A stretch of 64,000 bases of DNA from contig OZ246890.1 of the NCBI GenBank assembly GCA_965231815.1, positions 2,666,001 through 2,730,000 of the forward strand, read 5' to 3'. The notes under the pieces are model-generated. The model made no database searches. It saw only the letters and a program-made list of their open reading frames with translations, and was not told where the DNA came from. Position numbers and translations under genes: made by a program. This document shows, piece by piece, positions 1 to 8,727 of the stretch. This DNA is from JAPPFW01 sp965231815 (GTDB lineage: Bacteria > Actinomycetota > Acidimicrobiia > Spongiisociales > Spongiisociaceae). Each line of letters opens with the position of its first letter. Position 1 is the stretch's first letter.

Positions 1-791
1 GAAACCTGGGGCTCCTGCAGCTTGCGTAATCTATCGGCCAACGGCCCGGGGGCGACCACATAACCCACCCTCCAGCCGGTCATGGCGTAAACCTTGGAAA
101 AGCTGTACACGGATATGACCCGATCCGCCATGTCGAAACGACCCGCTGACGTGTGTTCCACACGCTCATCTAGGACTAGCTCATCATACACTTCATCCGA
201 CAGCAACCATAGATCGCGCCGGTCACACAGAGTCACGAGGTCTCCCATCAGCGAGGAGGGAAACACCGCTCCGGTCGGGTTGGATGGGGTGTTCAGGAAC
301 AGGATGGAAGTCCGGCTGCTTACCAGACCGGCCAGCCGATCCGGATCCGGTAGGAAACCGTCCTCGGATAGAAGAGGATAGAACACCGGCTTGCCCCCCA
401 GGAACCTGACCATTGCGTCCATATTGGGAAAGCCGGGGGTCGGAAGCAGCACTTCGTCACCCGGGTTGATCAACGCCAGGTAGCAGGAGAACAGAGCGTT
501 CATGCCGCCGGGCGTTACAACGATCTGGTCGGGGTGGGCGGGGAAACCGTCCACAAGCTCAACCTTTCGGGAGAGAAGTTCTCGCAGGCTCGGCAACCCG
601 CCGTTGGGTCCGTAGCCGGTGTGGCCGGCCTTCGCCGCCTCGTACGCGGCGGTGATGATGTGTTCGGGGGTCTTGAAACTAGGCTCGCCGACTTCTAGCC
701 GGATAGCGTCAGGACGGGATGCGGCCAGGTCGAACAGCACCCGTATCTCGGAACGGGGATAGGCCGTTGCTTGATCCGACCAACCTCTCAC
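1..791 (-). CDS. PLP-dependent aminotransferase (class I/II), 3' end beyond window
   Basis: Fold-type I, PLP-dependent aminotransferase; the family transfers an amino group from an amino acid to a 2-oxo acid in the cytoplasm. Visible on the reverse strand are the N-terminal LEVGEPSF block, the GYGPNGGLPSLRE segment, NTPSNPTGAVF (substrate/PLP region), DEVYDEL (PLP phenol contact) and SFSKVYAMTGWRVGYV with the Schiff-base lysine. About 263 residues are present; the rest lies left of the window. The start is a GTG whose GTGA overlaps the TGA stop of the upstream PPOX gene by 4 bp, so the two are probably translationally coupled. A full-length paralogue lies at 25830-26987. The substrate cannot be told from sequence. 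Confidence 0.9.
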   Translation of the reverse strand, partial: MRGWSDQATAYPRSEIRVLFDLAASRPDAIRLEVGEPSFKTPEHIITAAYEAAKAGHTGYGPNGGLPSLRELLSRKVELVDGFPAHPDQIVVTPGGMNALFSCYLALINPGDEVLLPTPGFPNMDAMVRFLGGKPVFYPLLSEDGFLPDPDRLAGLVSSRTSILFLNTPSNPTGAVFPSSLMGDLVTLCDRRDLWLLSDEVYDELVLDERVEHTSAGRFDMADRVISVYSFSKVYAMTGWRVGYVVAPGPLADRLRKLQEPQV

Positions 792-1360
792 TGCCGGGCC
801 GCCCGGCCTCCGTCTTTCTTAGCCTCCAGGTCGGGTCGCTGGCCGGGATCGAAGTAACGGAGTGCCCAGTCGGCGCCCTGCCAGGTAATCAACCTGCCGT
901 TACGAGGAACCAGCCGGACCAGGTATCGATCCCAGTCCCATGACGCCTTGAGCTGCTCGGGTCCCGACGGTCCGGTGTAACGAATGGCCATTTCCTCGGC
1001 GATCGGAACCCACCGGGATCCTTCCCCCTTGGCCGGACCCTCCACCACTTCGGCGGTGCACTGGGCCAGTACCTTACGGATGCGCGGATGGGCGAGTTCC
1101 TCTATGCAAACTGCGCAGCGCGGCTCGCGTATCAGATCTTTCACCCATTCCGAACGTTTGCGACCCACCACATAGAAGGCCTCCCCATCCCACCGGTACC
1201 AGAGAGGGACCACCATCGGCCAACCGTCCTCCTTGGTGAAGGCCAGCTTCAACAACCAGGTACTGTCCGAGCCGGCGAGAAACTCCTCCACATGTCCCCG
1301 AGGCATCCCTCCGGCGTCGGAACCCTCCTCGTAATAGGTGTCCTGTTTGAACTCTGCCAT
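788..1360 (-). CDS. PPOX-class flavin/F420-binding protein (split beta-barrel)
   Basis: A 190-residue member of the pyridoxamine 5'-phosphate oxidase-like split-barrel superfamily, which binds FMN or F420 and usually acts as a small cytoplasmic redox enzyme. Diagnostic stretches are GWPMVVPLWYRWDGEAFYVV (strand pair near residues 45-65), a basic KRSEWVKDLIREPRCAVCIE segment that normally contacts the cofactor phosphate, and the terminal LVPRNGRLITWQGADWALRY. A paralogue with the same WYRWDG/WYQWDG and ITWQG/KTWQG signatures sits at 29305-29844. It is the first gene of a two-gene reverse-strand unit with the aminotransferase. Cofactor choice (F420 is common in Actinobacteria) and substrate are undetermined. 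Confidence 0.8.
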   Translation of the reverse strand: MAEFKQDTYYEEGSDAGGMPRGHVEEFLAGSDSTWLLKLAFTKEDGWPMVVPLWYRWDGEAFYVVGRKRSEWVKDLIREPRCAVCIEELAHPRIRKVLAQCTAEVVEGPAKGEGSRWVPIAEEMAIRYTGPSGPEQLKASWDWDRYLVRLVPRNGRLITWQGADWALRYFDPGQRPDLEAKKDGGRAARQ

Positions 1361-1495
1361 CGTGGCGCCCTCCCGAAACCGGCCTTGGCGGGAACCTTCC
1401 GGAGTGAAAGGTTGGCCCGTCCCCTTCGATCCGGCAAGAATGCTACCGGAACCGTCGCCACTCCGGCACGGTCCGTCCGAGAGTCGAGGAGCGCT

Positions 1496-3259
1496 ATGCC
1501 GGTACGTGACACGTCCGCACCTATTGCGGAGGAGATACCCGGACTCGGGGTAACGGTGGAACGGGATGTGGAAGCCGCCATGAGAGACGGGACCGTTCTT
1601 CGATCGGACGTGTACCGGCCTCGCACCGGCGCGGACCTACCTGTGCTGCTGATCCGATCCATATATGACAAGCGCTCCGGAACTCCGACCTTCGGTAGCG
1701 CTCATCCGGCCTGGTTCGCCGCTCAGGGGTACGTGGTTGTCTCTCAAGACTGCCGTGGTCGCTACGCATCCGAAGGGGAGTTCTATCCCTACCTGCACGA
1801 GATGAAAGACGGGTACGATTCGGTCGAGTGGGCAGCCCGCCTGCCTGGTTCTGACGGACGGGTGGGCATGATGGGTTTCTCCTACGTAGGCGCTACCCAG
1901 TTGCTGGCCGCCGTGACCGCTCCGCCATCCCTGGCTTCGATAACGCCCGCCTTTACCGCTTCCCAGTACTACGACGGTTGGACCTACAACGGAGGCGCCT
2001 TCGCTCTGGCGTTCATAGGTTACTGGGCGACCCTGCTGGCGATGGAAACAGCCCAGCGGGCAGGAGATCTCGACGCTTATATCCAGCTTGGAGCCGGTCT
2101 CGCCAACGCTCCATCCTGGTATTGGTCCCTTCCCGTGTCCGAGTACCCGCCTCTGCAAACACCACACGCCCCGTACTTTCGAGATTGGGTGGATCACTGC
2201 ACCTACGACGATTACTGGAAGCGTTGGAGCATTGATGAGGACTACTCCCGCATCCGCGTTCCCGCCCTCCACATTGCAGGGTGGTACGACGTGTTTCTAG
2301 GCGGAACGGTCAGGAACTACCTCGGGCTTACCGACGCCGGACGCGACGAGCGAACCCGGCGCGACCAGAAACTCCTCGTAGGTCCGTGGGCACACATGCC
2401 ATGGACACCGGTCAGCAGGATGGGGTCCGATGGTCCCTCCACCATGGATATCGACTCATGGCTGGTCAGATGGTTCGATCAAACCTTGAAGGGCCAAGAC
2501 CGGGGCGTATTCGACAGCAGGGTCACCGCCTTCACCCTCGACGGCGGCTGGAGGGATTTCGATGCCTGGCCTCCTCGAGAAGCGGTTCTCGAAGAATGGT
2601 TTATCCACTCCGACGGATCCGCCAACTCCAAGTTCGGGGACGGAACCCTCGATCTGACCCCTCCCGGAGATGAACCCCCCGACCTATACATCCACGAGCC
2701 GGGGGTTCCGGTTCCATCAATGGGTGGCCACTCTTGCTGTTTCGACACTATCACCCCGATGGGCCCTGCCGATCAGCACACAGCTGAAGTTTCCCGGATG
2801 GTTCTCGTGTACACTTCCGCCCCCCTTAAAGAGAACATCGAGTTGGTCGGCGATGTGGAGGTAACCCTGTACGCGGCCAGCACCGCCGTGGACACCGATT
2901 TCTGCGCCCGACTGTGTGTAGTGGACGAATCAGGAAAGTCGGTCAACCTTCAGGAAGGAATCCTACGAGCGCGGTACCGCGACTCTCTGACACACCCCAA
3001 GCTCCTCACCCCCGGTGAAGTCTACGAGTTCAAGATCGAACTCGGCCCGGTAGGCGCCCGAATCGGAGCAGGATCGCGGCTCCGGCTCACCATTGCCAGC
3101 TCCGACTTCCCCCAATGGGATCGAAACCTGAATACCGGCGCCCGACCTCTCACCGACGGTCCGCTGGAATCGAATCCGGCCACCCAGACGGTTTTACATA
3201 ACCGTTCCTACCCCACCCGGATAAACCTTCCCGCGATACGAGGCCTGACGAGGATCTGA
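1496..3259 (+). CDS. CocE/NonD family hydrolase (S15 X-Pro dipeptidyl-peptidase-like)
   Basis: Serine alpha/beta hydrolase of the CocE/NonD family, whose members cleave esters (cocaine esterase), acylated beta-lactams (glutaryl acylase) or X-Pro peptides. 587 residues. The N-terminal hydrolase domain carries RDGTVLRSDVYRP, VVSQDCRGRYASEGEF and the nucleophile elbow GFSYVG (G-x-S-x-x-G). A cap region follows, then WYDVFLGGTVRNY and GPWAHMPW containing the predicted catalytic Asp/His. The last ~200 residues form the jelly-roll domain (LVYTSAPLKENIELVGDVEVTLYA, GSRLRLTIASSDFPQWDRN). The ATG at 1496 is chosen over an in-frame upstream start at 1088 because GAGG precedes it and family homology begins just after it. 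No signal peptide is visible, so it is probably cytoplasmic. Divergent from the PPOX gene. Confidence 0.88.
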   Translation: MPVRDTSAPIAEEIPGLGVTVERDVEAAMRDGTVLRSDVYRPRTGADLPVLLIRSIYDKRSGTPTFGSAHPAWFAAQGYVVVSQDCRGRYASEGEFYPYLHEMKDGYDSVEWAARLPGSDGRVGMMGFSYVGATQLLAAVTAPPSLASITPAFTASQYYDGWTYNGGAFALAFIGYWATLLAMETAQRAGDLDAYIQLGAGLANAPSWYWSLPVSEYPPLQTPHAPYFRDWVDHCTYDDYWKRWSIDEDYSRIRVPALHIAGWYDVFLGGTVRNYLGLTDAGRDERTRRDQKLLVGPWAHMPWTPVSRMGSDGPSTMDIDSWLVRWFDQTLKGQDRGVFDSRVTAFTLDGGWRDFDAWPPREAVLEEWFIHSDGSANSKFGDGTLDLTPPGDEPPDLYIHEPGVPVPSMGGHSCCFDTITPMGPADQHTAEVSRMVLVYTSAPLKENIELVGDVEVTLYAASTAVDTDFCARLCVVDESGKSVNLQEGILRARYRDSLTHPKLLTPGEVYEFKIELGPVGARIGAGSRLRLTIASSDFPQWDRNLNTGARPLTDGPLESNPATQTVLHNRSYPTRINLPAIRGLTRI

Positions 3260-3398
3260 TGGTACGGATCGGAAGCCCCAACCCATCACGCCTCAGCAAC
3301 CTCACACCTCTCCGATCCGGCCTACTCGAGGTGCAGTCCGCAAGGGTGCCGAGAACGAAGCATGGCAGGCGATGGCCGAACGCAGGAGGGACCTTCGG

Positions 3399-5774
3399 AT
3401 GACCCCTCGCAACCACTTGGCCAAGACCGCGTTCACCGTCGTTATAGCAGTGATCGTTTCTTTGCTGGTTCCTCCACCTGCGGCCGTACACGCTGCGTCG
3501 GAGGAGGGGGCTTCATCGGCAGGGAGCGAGGCGAGGGACCGACTCACAGCGAACTTCGCCGCCTTGCTCTCACTACCGGAATCCCCTGACTCGACATGTG
3601 TCTCCGCGTCCCTGGACGACCATCGGATCTTCGAGGAGCGTTCCGATGAGCCCTTGGCGCCTGCGTCCTTGATGAAGATCGTTACCGCCGCCGCCGCACT
3701 CGAGGTATTCCGCCCCGACGAGGTCTTTACTACCGAAGTGGTTGCCGACAGTGATGCAATAGCAACGATTAGTGACGGAGTGCTCAAGGGAGACCTTTAC
3801 CTGATCGGCCAGGGTGACCCGGTGCTATCCACACCCCGCTACATAGGCCGTTACCCGGTCCCGGTAGCCCACACGGACATCACGAAGCTGGCTGACAAGA
3901 CATTCGCGTCCCTGACCGCCCGCGGCGTTACTCGCATCGAGGGCGGGTTGGTAGGAGACGAACTCTGGTTCCCCGACCAACAACGTGACTACACCGGCGA
4001 GCGCCTATCAGAAGGTAGTGAACCGGTTTGGAAGACATCTTTCGTATGGGCTAACGATGCCGGCCCGCTCTCCGCATTGCTTCTCAACAGCGGCTACTCC
4101 TCGTATTCATGGGCGCTAGTGAGCCCGTCTCATGTGCGGGCGGCGGATCCGGCACAGCATGCGGCGTCTGTATTCGATGACCTCCTAGAGGCGAAGGGAA
4201 TGGTCATTACCCAGCGGCCCCGGTCTGCGGCTGCACCCGTTCCTAGTCTGCGGTCGTCCTTAGGCGCCGTCGACTCGCCGCCCGTTTCCGAGATACTGGC
4301 CCGCATGCTGACGAGATCCGACAACACCATTGCGGAGATAATGTTCCGCCAGGTCGGTCGCCGTACCGGCGGATCGGACCGGGCCTCCGCCGCGGCCGGA
4401 ATCCATACGATCCTACGTCAGCGGCTGGGACCGTTAGCCGACGAACTAGTGATCGCCGATGGTTCGGGGTTGTCATACTCCAACCGTCTCACCTGCGCTG
4501 CGGTGACCGAACTCCTCCGGCTCGCCGGCCCCGGATCGCCGCTTGTGGAAGGTCTAGCCGGCGCGGGGGAGTCCGGAACCCTCAAGAACTGCCGTCCGAC
4601 CCGGACTTCTGACAACGGTGTTGGGCTCAATATGGTGAGGGCCAAGACCGGTACGTTGAACCATGCGACCGCTCTGGCCGGTAGTACGGTGGCGCCCAAT
4701 GGCGAAACCCTGACCTTCGCAACGATCTCCAACGGACCCGGCCTGATTCTCCTAGGCGCCTGCAACCGGCTTCGGAGAACCGTCTTGAACGCCGCCGCCA
4801 ACTACACGTACGGACCGGATGCACCGGAGACTCAGGAACATCCTTCCGACCGAGCGGCGCTGCTGGCCTTGTTCAACAATACCGGGGGCGCCGATACCTG
4901 GTTCAATACATGGGGGTGGGGGACCGTCAACCCTCTAGACCGGTGGCATGGCGTGACGACGGACTCGTCGGGTCGCGTTGTCGGTATCGACCTCAGTGGA
5001 CCTTTCGGTAACGGACTCTCGGGTCGGATTCCCGATGAGATCGGCCTGCTAACCCAACTCGCTCTTCTAGACCTGAGGGGTAACGACTTGAGGGGATGGC
5101 TGCCCGGCCAGGTCTCGGGATTGAGAAAGCTCTCGGATCTACGTCTCGAGGGGACCGGATTGTGCCTTCCGGACGCTTTGGAGGATCTCGGGCTTCCCTT
5201 CCAGATGGGGGTTGCGCAAGTGAATACCTGTCTCTCGTTTGACGATTGGGCCGGTAGTTCTCACGAGAAGGCGCTCGATGCTCTGGCAAGGAGAGGCATC
5301 CTGGACGGCACGCAATGTGCCCCTGACCGCATGTGTCCGTATGAACCGATTGATAGGTGGACCATGGGAGTGTGGATGGTACGGGCAACCGAGCCCCGGA
5401 CACCGACCATGCTCGAGATGTCACGGTTCGAGGATGTCGAATCCGAAGCGTGGTGGGCCTCCTATATAGAACGTCTGGCCGAGTTGCAGATCACTGCCGG
5501 GTGCGCCAATAGCCCGTTGCGCTTCTGCCCGGATGCCACGGTTACCAGGGCGCAGATGGCGTCGTTTCTGGTCCGGTTGCTAGACCTGGATCCGGCGCCG
5601 TCCGCCGGGTTCGCCGACACCGCAGGCAACTATCACCAGGCGGCCATCGATGCGCTCGCCGCCTCCGGAATAACCACGGGCTGCCGGGCGGAACCGCTGT
5701 CGTACTGTCCGGACCAACCGGTCACCCGTGCCCAGATGGCAACCTTCATCGCCAGATCATTGGGTCTTACCTGA
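3399..5774 (+). CDS. dacB: D-Ala-D-Ala carboxypeptidase/endopeptidase (PBP4, peptidase S13) with LRR and SLH C-terminal domains
   Basis: Secreted penicillin-binding protein of class C (S13), which trims or cuts peptidoglycan cross-links. 791 residues. A signal sequence (hydrophobic residues ~11-28, ending AVHAAS) is followed by the three active-site boxes: SLMK (residues ~90-93), SDN (~307-309) and KTG (~416-418). Between ~500 and ~590 lies a plant-type leucine-rich repeat stretch (LSGPFGNGLSGRIPDEIG, LALLDLRGNDLRG). The last ~190 residues hold SLH-like repeats (ALDALARRGI, RFCPDATVTRAQMASFLVRLL, YCPDQPVTRAQMATFIARSL). The ATG at 3399 has AGGAGGG upstream at good spacing; an earlier in-frame ATG at 3372 does not. 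Fusion of an S13 enzyme with LRR and SLH is unusual. The LRR entry module resembles that of the gene at 30635-32402. Confidence 0.9.
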   Translation: MTPRNHLAKTAFTVVIAVIVSLLVPPPAAVHAASEEGASSAGSEARDRLTANFAALLSLPESPDSTCVSASLDDHRIFEERSDEPLAPASLMKIVTAAAALEVFRPDEVFTTEVVADSDAIATISDGVLKGDLYLIGQGDPVLSTPRYIGRYPVPVAHTDITKLADKTFASLTARGVTRIEGGLVGDELWFPDQQRDYTGERLSEGSEPVWKTSFVWANDAGPLSALLLNSGYSSYSWALVSPSHVRAADPAQHAASVFDDLLEAKGMVITQRPRSAAAPVPSLRSSLGAVDSPPVSEILARMLTRSDNTIAEIMFRQVGRRTGGSDRASAAAGIHTILRQRLGPLADELVIADGSGLSYSNRLTCAAVTELLRLAGPGSPLVEGLAGAGESGTLKNCRPTRTSDNGVGLNMVRAKTGTLNHATALAGSTVAPNGETLTFATISNGPGLILLGACNRLRRTVLNAAANYTYGPDAPETQEHPSDRAALLALFNNTGGADTWFNTWGWGTVNPLDRWHGVTTDSSGRVVGIDLSGPFGNGLSGRIPDEIGLLTQLALLDLRGNDLRGWLPGQVSGLRKLSDLRLEGTGLCLPDALEDLGLPFQMGVAQVNTCLSFDDWAGSSHEKALDALARRGILDGTQCAPDRMCPYEPIDRWTMGVWMVRATEPRTPTMLEMSRFEDVESEAWWASYIERLAELQITAGCANSPLRFCPDATVTRAQMASFLVRLLDLDPAPSAGFADTAGNYHQAAIDALAASGITTGCRAEPLSYCPDQPVTRAQMATFIARSLGLT

Positions 5775-5860
5775 AGCGATCCCGCTCGCCTGTGACCTGC
5801 CCTGGTCTTTGTAATTCATTCATCGCCTAACCCCGACCAGGACATCCATTCACGAGATGG

Positions 5861-6190
5861 ATGGATATCATCCAGGTGATGGATGGAAATCTGCTACCTC
5901 GCCTCGTCCAGGAAAGCCTGGACGAGTATCTCGGTATCATGCCCGCCGTCGTGGTTACCGGGGCTCGCCAGACAGGTAAGAGCACGCTGGCCTCCGAACT
6001 CACGACTACGCCGAGACTCTTCCTGTCCCTTGATGACTTCGACCTGCTCGACCAGGCTCGCCGAGACCCGGACTCGCTACTCGCAGGCACTCAACCGGTA
6101 ACCCTGGATGAGATTCAACGAGAGCCCCGACTCCTGCACGCTGTCAAGCGGGGTATTCGCGTGTTGTGGGGTGTTGAGTTCGCGGGTTAG
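5861..6190 (+). pseudogene. AAA/DUF4143 ATPase, N-terminal fragment disrupted by insertion
   Basis: The first ~100 residues match the ATP-binding half of DUF4143-type AAA ATPases: LLPRLVQESLDEYLGIMPA, Walker A GARQTGKST, LFLSLDDFDLL and Walker B-like VTLDEIQREPRLLHAVKR. Family resemblance then stops near base 6157, and the frame runs into G/T-rich sequence that belongs to the IS110 element. The missing C-terminal half reappears on the same strand at about 8728-9532. I infer that one ATPase gene was split by insertion of about 2.5 kb. The intact family is ~400 residues, so this piece is unlikely to work alone. Confidence 0.8.
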
Positions 6191-6295
6191 GGCTGTTGGT
6201 GGGGGTTCTGGCCTGTTTCAGGGTGTTCGGGGTGGGATTGGCCGGTGTTCGGGGGTGTGTGTCAGTGGTTGCGGGGGGGTGTCCCTGTCTTGTTG

Positions 6296-7509
6296 TCAAG
6301 CCGCGTCGGGTAGTTTTTGGGGTTGTGTGCGTGGTTGGTAGGGGGTTCGGGTTTTTAGCATGGCGAGGATGATGTTGCAGCGTCGGCGGGCGACGCAGAT
6401 GACCGCGGCGTTGTGTTTTTTGCCTTGGGCTCGTTTGCGTTGGTAGTAGGCGCGGGCGTCGGGGTCGTGTCGGGTGGCGACGAACGCGGCGATGAACATG
6501 GCGTTTTTGAGTCGGTGGTTACCCCTCTTCGTGACCGTCGGGTGGTGTGGCTGCGTCCGGATTGGTGGTCTACGGGTGCTAGGCCGGCGTAGGCGGCTAG
6601 CCGTGCGGGGTTGGCGAAACGGCTACGGTCGCCGATCTCGGCTAGGGTTCTCGCTCCTGTGCGGGGTCCGAACCCGCACATGCTGTTGAGGACTTTTCCC
6701 AGCGGATGTTCCCCGAAGGCTTGTTCGATGTCAGCTGCGAGGCTTTCTCGCCGGTTGATGATCCGGTCCAGGTCGGCGGCGAGATCGCTAATAGTCTCGC
6801 CCCAGGTCGCCTCGGCAACCACGGTGACGGTCTGGGAACGGAGCGCAGCCCAGATCCGGTCGGTGAGTGTGGCGGCGGTGCGCTTGGACCGCCGCGAGAT
6901 CAGCGTCCGGACGCGGGTTTTGCCGGCGGTCCGCAACGCGGTGGGTGTGGGGTATTTCACCAGCGCATCCCTGAAACCGGGTGTCGACACCAACCTGTCT
7001 CCCAGAGCCGGGGACACGGCTAATAGGCCGTCACGTAGGCGGTTCACACACCTGGTGGCGTCAGTCGCCAGGTCCGTGTCCCGACCGTTGAGGATACGCA
7101 GACGGGCCAACAACCCGTCGGTTATAGAAGTCCAGGTCAGCCGGTCGGCGTTCCGCCAAGCGAAATCGGCCAACACCCGGGCGTCTTTGGGATCGGTCTT
7201 GGCCGCACCCGCATACAGGTCAGCGGCTCGGCGCATCGTCAAACCAGTGACGTAAGCCACCGGAATCGACATCCCCGCAGCTACGGTGAGAACCAGCGCA
7301 GCCGCCGACGAGGTCATGTCAACCACCAACGCCGGACGACCACGCTCCGCGGCGTCGCTGATCATCCGCCGAATGGCCCCCTCGTCGTTGGGAACCGGAC
7401 GAGCGAACAACGCCTCACCACCCGCCGATACCACACAGGCATAATGTTTGTCTTTGGCGATGTCCACACCGACGAACACCTCCGGAACGGGATTGGGTCT
7501 ATCACCCAT
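6296..7509 (-). pseudogene. IS110-family transposase, frameshifted near its C-terminus
   Basis: IS110 transposases are DEDD (RuvC-like) recombinases with a C-terminal Transposase_20 domain bearing the catalytic serine. Present are the N-terminal VFVGVDIAKDKHYACVV (first Asp), LVVDMTSSAAALV, KTDPKDARVLADFA (acidic pair) and the C-terminal MCGFGPRTGARTLAEIGDRSRF ... LAAYAGLAPVDHQSG. After GRSHTTRRSRRG, near base 6525, the frame is lost. The expected continuation NHRLKNAMFIAAFVATRHDP through CVARRRCNIILAML is encoded one frame over and ends at 6296. A single small indel therefore separates the last ~75 residues. The ATG at 7509 begins MGDRPNPVPEVFVGVD. No programmed frameshift is known to me for this family, so I call it inactivated. 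Confidence 0.85.
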
Positions 7510-7800
7510 CAGCTGATCCTCTCTGGTCTAAGACACATACGGCAGCTACCCGGGGTACCACACGCCTCAACCACTTTACGAACCAGCCCCCTAACGGTGC
7601 ATGTCCCTGTAAGAGGTCGCAGGCACCCGACCACGGCGGGTGGCAACACCCCCCAGGCCATCTCTCTGACAGGGGGACAAAGCCCTGCCCGCCGCGGCGA
7701 GCAACCAGCCCCGATGCTCACACATCAGAACTACCCAACAAGGTAAAGGGGGTAGCTGGGCGGACGTTGGACTCCCTGGTGTCGTTAGTGTGCGCTATCA
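7510..7800 (-). ncRNA. candidate IS110 bridge RNA region (5' non-coding end of the element)
   Basis: This ~290-bp stretch upstream of the IS110 transposase contains no plausible gene. In IS110-group elements the non-coding end on the 5' side of the recombinase gene encodes a structured bridge RNA with target- and donor-binding loops. Position and length fit that rule. Several short GC-rich complementary segments are visible, for example GCCCGCCGCGGCGAGC and a run around the palindrome CCCGGGG near 7550. I have not derived a fold, so the call rests on family knowledge and position only. Confidence 0.35.
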
Positions 7801-7836
7801 TGTAATAGGCCATCTCAGCATTGGAGAAGCGTTCGG

Positions 7837-8106
7837 ATGATTGAGCCCACCCGTGTCGAAGCCCGCGACGGCTACTGTATCTACATCGAGTTCGACGACG
7901 GCGAAGCCGGGGAAGTAGACCTGTCGCATCTGGCCGGCCGGGGGGTGTTCACCGCGTGGGAAGACCGCACGTTCTTCGAGAACGTCTACATCGTCCCTCC
8001 CCGTACTATCGCCTGGGGGAACGGCTTGGACTTGTGCCCGGACGCTCTGTACATACGCCTGACGGGTAAGTCGTTAGCCGACATCGGGTGGGGTGTAAGT
8101 GCCTGA
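7837..8106 (+). CDS. DUF2442 domain protein
   Basis: An 89-residue protein with the DUF2442 pattern: PTRVEARDGYCIYIEFDDGEAGEVDLSHL, then FEN-YIVPPRTIAWGNGLDLCPDALYIRLTG. DUF2442 proteins are small beta-rich proteins of unknown biochemical function, found mostly next to DUF4160 genes and often discussed as toxin-antitoxin-like pairs. The start ATG lies 8 bp after GGAGAAGC. The gene overlaps the DUF4160 gene by 8 bp (GTG of the next gene at 8099). The pair sits between the IS110 remnant and a MITE, inside the split ATPase, so it arrived with mobile DNA. Confidence 0.8.
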   Translation: MIEPTRVEARDGYCIYIEFDDGEAGEVDLSHLAGRGVFTAWEDRTFFENVYIVPPRTIAWGNGLDLCPDALYIRLTGKSLADIGWGVSA

Positions 8107-8356
8107 GCTGAGCCGCTTCTACGGGATCGTCATCGAGATGAACTATGACGACCACGACCCGCCACATTTTCACGCGAAGTACAGCGGCGACGAAGGGACT
8201 GTCGACATCTCCAGCCTAGAAGTGACGGGTCGCCTGCCCAACCGCGCCCGGCGTCGGGTTCTGGAGTGGGCATCAATCCATCAGGACGAGCTGCTCGACA
8301 GATGGGAGCGGGCTAGCCGGCACGAGCCGCTTCCCCGGATCGCGCCGCTGCCGTGA
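8099..8356 (+). CDS. DUF4160 domain protein
   Basis: An 85-residue DUF4160 protein. The family hallmark is visible as GIVIEMNYDDHDPPHFHAKY, in which the HFHAKY histidines are invariant, followed by VDISSLEVTGRLPNRARRRVLEWASIHQDELLDRW. It starts with GTG inside the end of the DUF2442 gene, so the two are co-translated. Function is unknown in the family; a two-gene toxin-antitoxin or small stress module is the usual proposal, and nothing here decides which partner would be toxic. Confidence 0.82.
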   Translation: MPELSRFYGIVIEMNYDDHDPPHFHAKYSGDEGTVDISSLEVTGRLPNRARRRVLEWASIHQDELLDRWERASRHEPLPRIAPLP

Positions 8357-8469
8357 ACAGCACCAGTGGTCATCTGTTGCCGCCGCCCGCCGCCCGGTTG
8401 CCGTCGCATCCAGGTTCAGCGGTCCAGTCGAGATGGGGTGACCTCCCCGAGCAAGCGAGTCCCAGGCGT

Positions 8470-8587
8470 CTAGGAGGGTGCTGAGAAACCCCGCACAAAG
8501 GAGTTCAGCCGCTAACCCGCAACCCTCTGACCAGGCGGTCTGCCGACCACCTAACCCCGAAAGACTCGTTTTTCAGCACTCTCCTAG
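8470..8587. repeat. MITE copy A (118 bp, terminal inverted repeats)
   Basis: Starts CTAGGAGGGTGCTGA and ends TCAGCACTCTCCTAG, so the first and last ~15 bases are inverted repeats with one mismatch. The interior (AACCCCGCACAAAG, CTAACCCGCAAC, CTCTGACCAGGCG, ACCCCGAAAGACTCG) is shared with copies B (25676-25792) and C (38668-38785). It has no coding capacity. It lies downstream of the DUF4160 gene within the disrupted ATPase. Together with the neighbouring 8357-8469 and 8588-8727 it accounts for the ~370-bp gap, in which I see no gene. Confidence 0.85.
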
Positions 8588-8727
8588 AAGAGCCTGCTGA
8601 TTCTCTCTTACATATCTGCCTACTCGCGCTGCTGGCGTCTTCCACGGCGTAGGTGCCGTAGGAGAGGCCACCACCGTTCCCACTGTTTGATCTGCCGGCG
8701 CGTGAAACGACCCAGCGGTTCGGGGCC

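Larger units (their letters stand above)
6160..7800 (-). mobile_element. IS110-family insertion sequence (approximate limits)
   Basis: The element comprises the reverse-strand IS110 transposase (6296-7509), ~135 bp of G/T-rich sequence on its 3' side and ~290 bp of non-coding sequence on its 5' side. IS110 elements lack terminal inverted repeats, so the ends cannot be read directly. The left limit is placed where the ATPase reading frame loses similarity (~6157), the right limit before the next gene. In the IS110 family the long non-coding end carries the promoter and the bridge RNA that guides target choice. The transposase frame is shifted, so the copy is probably immobile. Confidence 0.7.

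Noticed and set aside
1088..1495. In-frame N-terminal extension of the CocE hydrolase (723 codons)
   Set aside because: It is antisense to the PPOX gene, has no family similarity, and ATG 1496 has a ribosome-binding site directly before the conserved domain.
7767..7801. Possible promoter TTGGAC / TATCAT before the DUF2442 gene
   Set aside because: The spacing is 23 bp, too long for a sigma-70-type promoter.
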